Position numbers and translations under genes: made by a program
The notes under the pieces: generated by a model
Told to the model about the DNA's origin: nothing
Databases searched by the model: none
What the model saw: only the letters and a program-made list of their open reading frames with translations
In this document: positions 23,753 to 27,799 of the stretch, piece by piece
Position numbering within the stretch: the first letter of the stretch is position 1
Layout: every line of letters starts with the position of its first letter
From: PLGF01 sp052139695
GTDB taxonomy: Bacteria > Verrucomicrobiota > Verrucomicrobiia > Limisphaerales > Palsa-1400
DNA: 27,799 bases
Direction of reading: 5' to 3'
Assembly: GCA_052139695.1 (NCBI GenBank)
Contig: JBKQWF010000037.1
Location: 1 to 27,799, forward strand

Positions 23753-26700
23753 TTAGTTAGTCTGGATGATGCGGTAAAAACGCTGGCTTAACCCGGCAGG
23801 CGGGCTTTCCGTCGAGGGCGGGCCGGCATCGATCCATTGGGTCTTGGTATTTTTGGCCACGATCGGCGGAGCAGCGGTCAGCCAGGTTTCCATATCGCCG
23901 CTGTATTGCACGACGTAGGTGTGGCCTGGAACGCTGGCGAATTCGATGGTCAATTGTCCCTCGCTCATAAAGGCTGCCCGGTCCAGTTGCAAGACCGTGC
24001 CGGTGGCGGACGCGGGCGTGGCCGCGGCCACGGCGGTGACCAGGAAGTTGGTGGAGGTGAAAGACTGGCGGGTCGCCACGTAATATTGCAGGAGAAACGA
24101 AACGCTTCCTCCCGTGGCGACGGTTTGGTCATATTCGACGTACGGCTGGCCGTTGGTCACGCCGCTCGCGTTATAAACCAAGACGGTGGATGGCAAACTG
24201 AGAACGGCGACGCGCACCGCGGCGAGCGCCCCGCCCGTCAGGTTCGTAACGAGCAGCGTTTGCTGATAGAGGCCGGTCTGGGGATTGAAGGCGATGGGGC
24301 CTATCGTAGCCGTTAAGTTCTGGGGCGGGGGAGGCGCATTTGTCACCGGCGGAGTCACGGTCGCCACAACGCTGGCGGTGTTATTGGAGAGATTTGGATC
24401 CACCACGGCGGCGCTCCCGGCCACCAGGGTGACTATGGCGCCATTGGTGATCATCCCGAGAGCCGAAGGACTTGCGATCAGCGTGCCGGTGACGACGCCG
24501 TGGCTCGAGAGAGCGCCAAAATCCCAATGCGCTCCTCCTGGGGAGGAATTGGCCGTGCCCTGGCTGGCGGTAGCACTGACAAAGACGGCGCCAGCGGGCA
24601 AGGCATCATCCAACACGACATCCGGCGCGTTCGCCGGACCTAGATTTGTGACCACGAGGGTGTAAGAGATGTTGCTGCCGCGGGCGACGGAGTTGGTGTT
24701 TTCCGAAAGAATCAGGGCGAGATCGGCATCGGCAATCACGGAGGTGACGACCGTGGCGGTGAGGTTGGTGCCGGCCGGATTAATTTCGGGCGTGTCACTG
24801 CTGACCGCGACGTTATTGGTGATGGTGCCCGCGACATTCGGGATGACCGTAATCAAGAGCACGGTCATTGAATTGGAGCTCAAGTTCGTGGCCAGGGTGG
24901 TCACCATGCCGTTGGTCAGGATGGGCGCGCTAAAAGCCCCGCCGGGGTTCGTGGAATTGGAGGCGCTGACAAAGGTAACGCCGGGCGGGAGCGTATCGGC
25001 CAACAAGACGTTGGCCGCGTCGGCCGCGCTGTTGGTCAGGGTTATGGTATAAACAAGGTTGCTGCCCACGGTCACAGGGTCGGGGGCGCCGGTGGCCAAG
25101 ACGAGCAAGGTCGTCGGCGGCTGGCCGAAGCCAAAGTCCAGTTCGGAAATGACGTTTGACGCGACCACGACGGGCTTGGTCTGGGGAGGGTAGCCGCTGG
25201 GGGTGGCGGTGACGGTCCAGGTTCGACTGGCTCCGGAAGCGCCGAGCGGCGCCTGGGTCAGGGTGTAGAAGCCATTGCTATCGGTGTAAGTGGCTTCCCC
25301 AAAGGAACTGCCAATAAAGATGTTGGTCAACGGTTTGCCGGTCAGGACGTTGGTGACGTAGCCATCGATTTCGCCAAAGGCTGTCGCCGGCGCGCCGAAC
25401 TCCGTGCTAATCGTCGCGTCACAAAAAATGGTGATGGTTTTGGTTTGAGGATTGAACCCGGGCGCTGTGGCCGTCAGGGTCGTCTGGATCGGGGAGTTAT
25501 CGTTGCCCACCGTCACGTTAGTCAAGATGAAGTTACCGTTGGTGTCGGTCATGGTCTGCAGGTACTGGCTGGCATAGATGCTGATCGTGGCGTTGGTAAT
25601 GGGTTGTTCGGTGAGCGCGTTGACGACGTTCCCGACAATGGTCGCGCCGGTGCAGACCTGAATCAGCTCGATGTTGACCACGTTGGTCACGCCGTTCGTC
25701 AGCGTGGTATTGGTGTAGGTCGTGTAATACCCGATTTCGGACGCGCTATAGCCGTAAGGGGTAGGCAGGTTGCCGGACTCGAGCGCAATGGGGCTGCTGA
25801 TATAATGACCGTCGGCCCCAGTTACTCCGCTGATACCGGTTATGTAAACGCCGGCGACGGGCAGCCCGGTCGCCGCGTTCAACACCGTTCCCTCGACCGC
25901 GCCATAGCCGACGCGCAGAAGATTGAAGTTAAGCGCTGAGGCCTCGCCGGCATCGACCACCACGTTGCTGTAGCTTTCGAAATAGTTGTTGGCCTGCGCG
26001 TAAACGGCAATGTTGGCGTTGGTCGTCGTGCCAGTCCCGACAAAGACATTGCTGATGACATAATCTCCGTTGCTGTCCGTGTAGGCGCCACCGGAGTCGT
26101 AGGTATAGAGATAGGCATTGGAAATGGGCAGGCCAGTCTGCACATCCAGAACCAAGCCGGTAATCGCCCCGTAATTGTTGTGGACGACGGGTATCGGCAC
26201 GAGGCGGAGGGTCGGTGCGGCGACCGTCTGATTGCAATCGCTCAACGCGATATTGGTGTAGCTTGTATAATAGCCGGTCGCGGAGGCCTCAACGGACCCG
26301 TTGATCGGGACGTTTTTATCCCCTAAGGCCGCGTTGGTCACCGTATAGTTTCCCTCGCTGTCCGTGGTTGCATAGACGGTGCCGCTAGTGCTGATGGATA
26401 CGCTTAGGTTGGTGGCGGGCAGCCCGGTATCGGCATAGATAACGCTGCCCGAAACGGTCGCGTAACAGATGGGAATGGCCACGAGGTTGACGACGGTATT
26501 GCTGTTGGCTTGGACGAGGACATTGGTCGCAACCGCCCAGTATCCAGAAGTCTCCAGGGTTAAGCCGTAGTTGGCGGGGCCATTGTTGTTGGCTAAGCCA
26601 AGCGATTCAAATTGGAAAGCGCCGTTCGTCCCTGTGGTGGCATAATAATAATTCTGATAACTGGCGGAGATCGTCACGTTGGTCAACGGTTGGCCTCCTT

Positions 26701-27400
26701 CCGCAGTAAGAACGCCCGTGATGCTCCCCTGCTGCTGGAGAAGAATTTGCGCGTTGACAATATTCGTGGCATCGCAGACGGCGTAGGCGTTGGTGTAAGT
26801 AGTCCAATAATTGCTCCGGGTGACGAGGATGTTGTAATCCACCGGCAGGTTTTCTGAAGAACCCAGCGCAAGATTGGTGAGGAGAAACTGACCGCTGGCG
26901 TTGGCCATGGCAACGTAGCCATCCGCGTTTATTTCAGCGTAGGGGACCGGCAGCCCGGTTTGGCTATCCGTGATGGTGCCTTGAAACGCCCCGGTGCAGA
27001 TCGGCAAAAGCCCAAAGCTCACCAATACGCTGCTGGAAACGGTATTGGTGATGCCGCCGCCGGCGGCGGACAGGCCCAAAAGGAACGACCCGTTTACGGC
27101 GTTAGTGGTCGCGGTTAACGAGAGCACGGAAGTTCCTGGCGGAGTGAGGGTTTGGGGCGAAAACGTGGCGGTGACGCCGGGCGGCAGGTTTGAAGCCGAG
27201 AGCGTGACCGGTTGGTCGAATCCGCCAATCGGAGCCATGGATATGACGAAAGACGCGCTCTGGCCAGGGATGAGAGTCAGGGAGTCTGGCTCAAGGGTAA
27301 TAGTGAAATCCTGCGCCGCCGCCCCGCCTGCCAAGGCCAGCACCGCGGCGAACAGGCCGCTCATGACAATTCTAACCTTTATAAATTGCAATGTATTCAT
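23753..27400 (-). CDS. Large exported repeat protein (carboxypeptidase-regulatory-like and DUF11 domains)
   Basis: 1215 residues from ATG 27400, chosen because it starts right before the hydrophobic signal peptide (SGLFAAVLALAGGAAAQ); ATG 27418 is also in frame. Order: an Ig-like domain (about 31-130, with GQSASFVISMAPIGGF and LPPGVTATFSP), seven carboxypeptidase-regulatory-like repeats starting near 136, 226, 314, 410, 499, 586 and 676 (each like GxVxxxxTGLPxxN... and DSNGxYxxTN), two DUF11 domains (about 765-880 and 885-1015, VGSNLVYTITLTN and RGSNISYTLVVTN), and a C-terminal domain ending YVVQYSGDMETW ... SQRFYRI, common on Verrucomicrobiota surface proteins. There are only six cysteines, in three pairs inside repeats 1, 3 and 6. 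It is very rich in Thr, Asn and Ala. No enzyme domain is seen; an extracellular structural or adhesive role is inferred. Confidence 0.88.
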   Translation of the reverse strand: MNTLQFIKVRIVMSGLFAAVLALAGGAAAQDFTITLEPDSLTLIPGQSASFVISMAPIGGFDQPVTLSASNLPPGVTATFSPQTLTPPGTSVLSLTATTNAVNGSFLLGLSAAGGGITNTVSSSVLVSFGLLPICTGAFQGTITDSQTGLPVPYAEINADGYVAMANASGQFLLTNLALGSSENLPVDYNILVTRSNYWTTYTNAYAVCDATNIVNAQILLQQQGSITGVLTAEGGQPLTNVTISASYQNYYYATTGTNGAFQFESLGLANNNGPANYGLTLETSGYWAVATNVLVQANSNTVVNLVAIPICYATVSGSVIYADTGLPATNLSVSISTSGTVYATTDSEGNYTVTNAALGDKNVPINGSVEASATGYYTSYTNIALSDCNQTVAAPTLRLVPIPVVHNNYGAITGLVLDVQTGLPISNAYLYTYDSGGAYTDSNGDYVISNVFVGTGTTTNANIAVYAQANNYFESYSNVVVDAGEASALNFNLLRVGYGAVEGTVLNAATGLPVAGVYITGISGVTGADGHYISSPIALESGNLPTPYGYSASEIGYYTTYTNTTLTNGVTNVVNIELIQVCTGATIVGNVVNALTEQPITNATISIYASQYLQTMTDTNGNFILTNVTVGNDNSPIQTTLTATAPGFNPQTKTITIFCDATISTEFGAPATAFGEIDGYVTNVLTGKPLTNIFIGSSFGEATYTDSNGFYTLTQAPLGASGASRTWTVTATPSGYPPQTKPVVVASNVISELDFGFGQPPTTLLVLATGAPDPVTVGSNLVYTITLTNSAADAANVLLADTLPPGVTFVSASNSTNPGGAFSAPILTNGMVTTLATNLSSNSMTVLLITVIPNVAGTITNNVAVSSDTPEINPAGTNLTATVVTSVIADADLALILSENTNSVARGSNISYTLVVTNLGPANAPDVVLDDALPAGAVFVSATASQGTANSSPGGAHWDFGALSSHGVVTGTLIASPSALGMITNGAIVTLVAGSAAVVDPNLSNNTASVVATVTPPVTNAPPPPQNLTATIGPIAFNPQTGLYQQTLLVTNLTGGALAAVRVAVLSLPSTVLVYNASGVTNGQPYVEYDQTVATGGSVSFLLQYYVATRQSFTSTNFLVTAVAAATPASATGTVLQLDRAAFMSEGQLTIEFASVPGHTYVVQYSGDMETWLTAAPPIVAKNTKTQWIDAGPPSTESPPAGLSQRFYRIIQTN

Positions 27401-27436
27401 AAATTTCTGCGCGCGCATTAGCGGACTAATCCAAAC

Positions 27437-27688
27437 CTATCGGTGAAACGCCAGGCGGTAGAAGACGTTCTCATTGGTGACACTCACATTCACCGTGTTT
27501 TGGTTCTCGACAATTGTCAACGAATTCATGACATCGGTCCAGCCGAAAGCCACGTTGGAACTGCTCTGCACGACATAGTTGCTATAATACGATGGCCACG
27601 ACAAGGTTCCGTACGGACTATAGAAGCCCGGGACGCCAGGAGTCAACTCAAATCCCAGCGAAGGAGGCTGATAATAGGACGCACCTTT
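27437..27688 (-). pseudogene. C-terminal stub of an exported protein
   Basis: The open frame follows an in-frame TGA (27689-27691) and gives 83 residues with no ATG start; a TTG is at 27646. Its end, YVVQSSSNVAFGWTDVMNSLTIVENQNTVNVSVTNENVFYRLAFHR, has the 'Y.VQ.S.N..W......FYRL' pattern of the C-terminal domain also seen at the end of the neighbouring repeat protein. The signal peptide and main body are absent. It is most likely a truncated gene, or the tail of a gene that was broken by an event at about 27690. It lies 18 bases upstream of the reading frame of the surface repeat protein. Confidence 0.55.
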
Positions 27689-27799
27689 TCATTTTTGTAA
27701 ACGCCAAGAGACGGGGGATTTGGAAAGAATCAGCGCCCGCAAGCGCTCCTGGCCGCCATTGCGATGGAGGAACTGCTTTTGAAATTTTCCAGTGGTGGC

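Noticed and set aside
23753..27400. Tandem DNA repeat or CRISPR-like array in the surface protein gene
   Set aside because: The repeats are protein-level (about 90 residues) with diverged DNA, not short identical units with spacers.
27701..27799. Plus-strand open frame running off the right edge, with RPQALLAAIAMEELLLKF
   Set aside because: It has protein-like helical character, with an ATG at 27764, but no ribosome site and too short to identify. It could be the start of a gene beyond the window.

Overview
The window looks like a chromosomal segment of a Verrucomicrobiota bacterium, probably the Pedosphaera/Limisphaera branch. This is inferred from family content and style, not from a marker gene: an 'H..DG' type pseudopilin, a DUF5107-TPR protein, GC-rich dispersed hairpins, a long signal-peptide surface protein built of Ig-like repeats, and a small membrane-anchored protein of a type I associate with this phylum. 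GC content is high, so many long antisense reading frames are shadows.

Layout. (1) Positions 1-124 hold the 3' end of a group II intron: a 34-nt domain V with the two-base bulge and a CGC triad, then a domain VI hairpin with a bulged A. The rest of the intron lies outside the window. (2) From 13271 down to 131, all on the minus strand, runs a compact sugar-catabolism cluster: a GntR/UTRA regulator, a sugar porter, a ROK sugar kinase, a class I phosphomannose isomerase with an N-terminal degenerate kinase-like region, a cupin phosphoglucose isomerase, a cupin of the type II phosphomannose-isomerase family, an exported GH2 glycosidase, then after a 281-base hairpin-rich gap a second sugar porter and a DUF5107-TPR protein. 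Most junctions are 4-base ATGA/GTGA overlaps or abutting. The inferred path is: exported GH2 releases a sugar, a porter imports it, the ROK kinase phosphorylates it, and the isomerases lead it towards fructose-6-P/glucose-6-P. (3) A 69-base divergent region (13272-13340) carries back-to-back promoters with overlapping -35 boxes and a TGTTTAAACA palindrome; the plus-strand promoter would start transcription at or next to the serS ATG.

(4) Plus strand: serS overlaps glgA (glycogen synthase) by ATGA, followed by a pseudopilin-like gene. After a convergent small gene and a roughly 680-base gene-poor stretch (a GxxExxY-like remnant and dispersed repeats) comes glgC (ADP-glucose pyrophosphorylase). 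glgC and glgA together supply glycogen synthesis. (5) Minus strand: gltA (citrate synthase), a small 4Fe-4S ferredoxin and icd (NADP isocitrate dehydrogenase) form a TCA-entry cluster. (6) Minus strand: a 1215-residue exported surface protein (one Ig-like domain, seven carboxypeptidase-regulatory-like repeats, two DUF11 domains) sits 18 bases upstream of a beta-barrel outer-membrane protein. At the right edge is the C-terminal stub of another exported protein.

The strongest points for follow-up are the sugar cluster with three isomerases of different type, the shared divergent promoter with a possibly leaderless serS, the group IIC intron end abutting the DUF5107 gene, and the Cys-pair pattern in the surface repeat protein.
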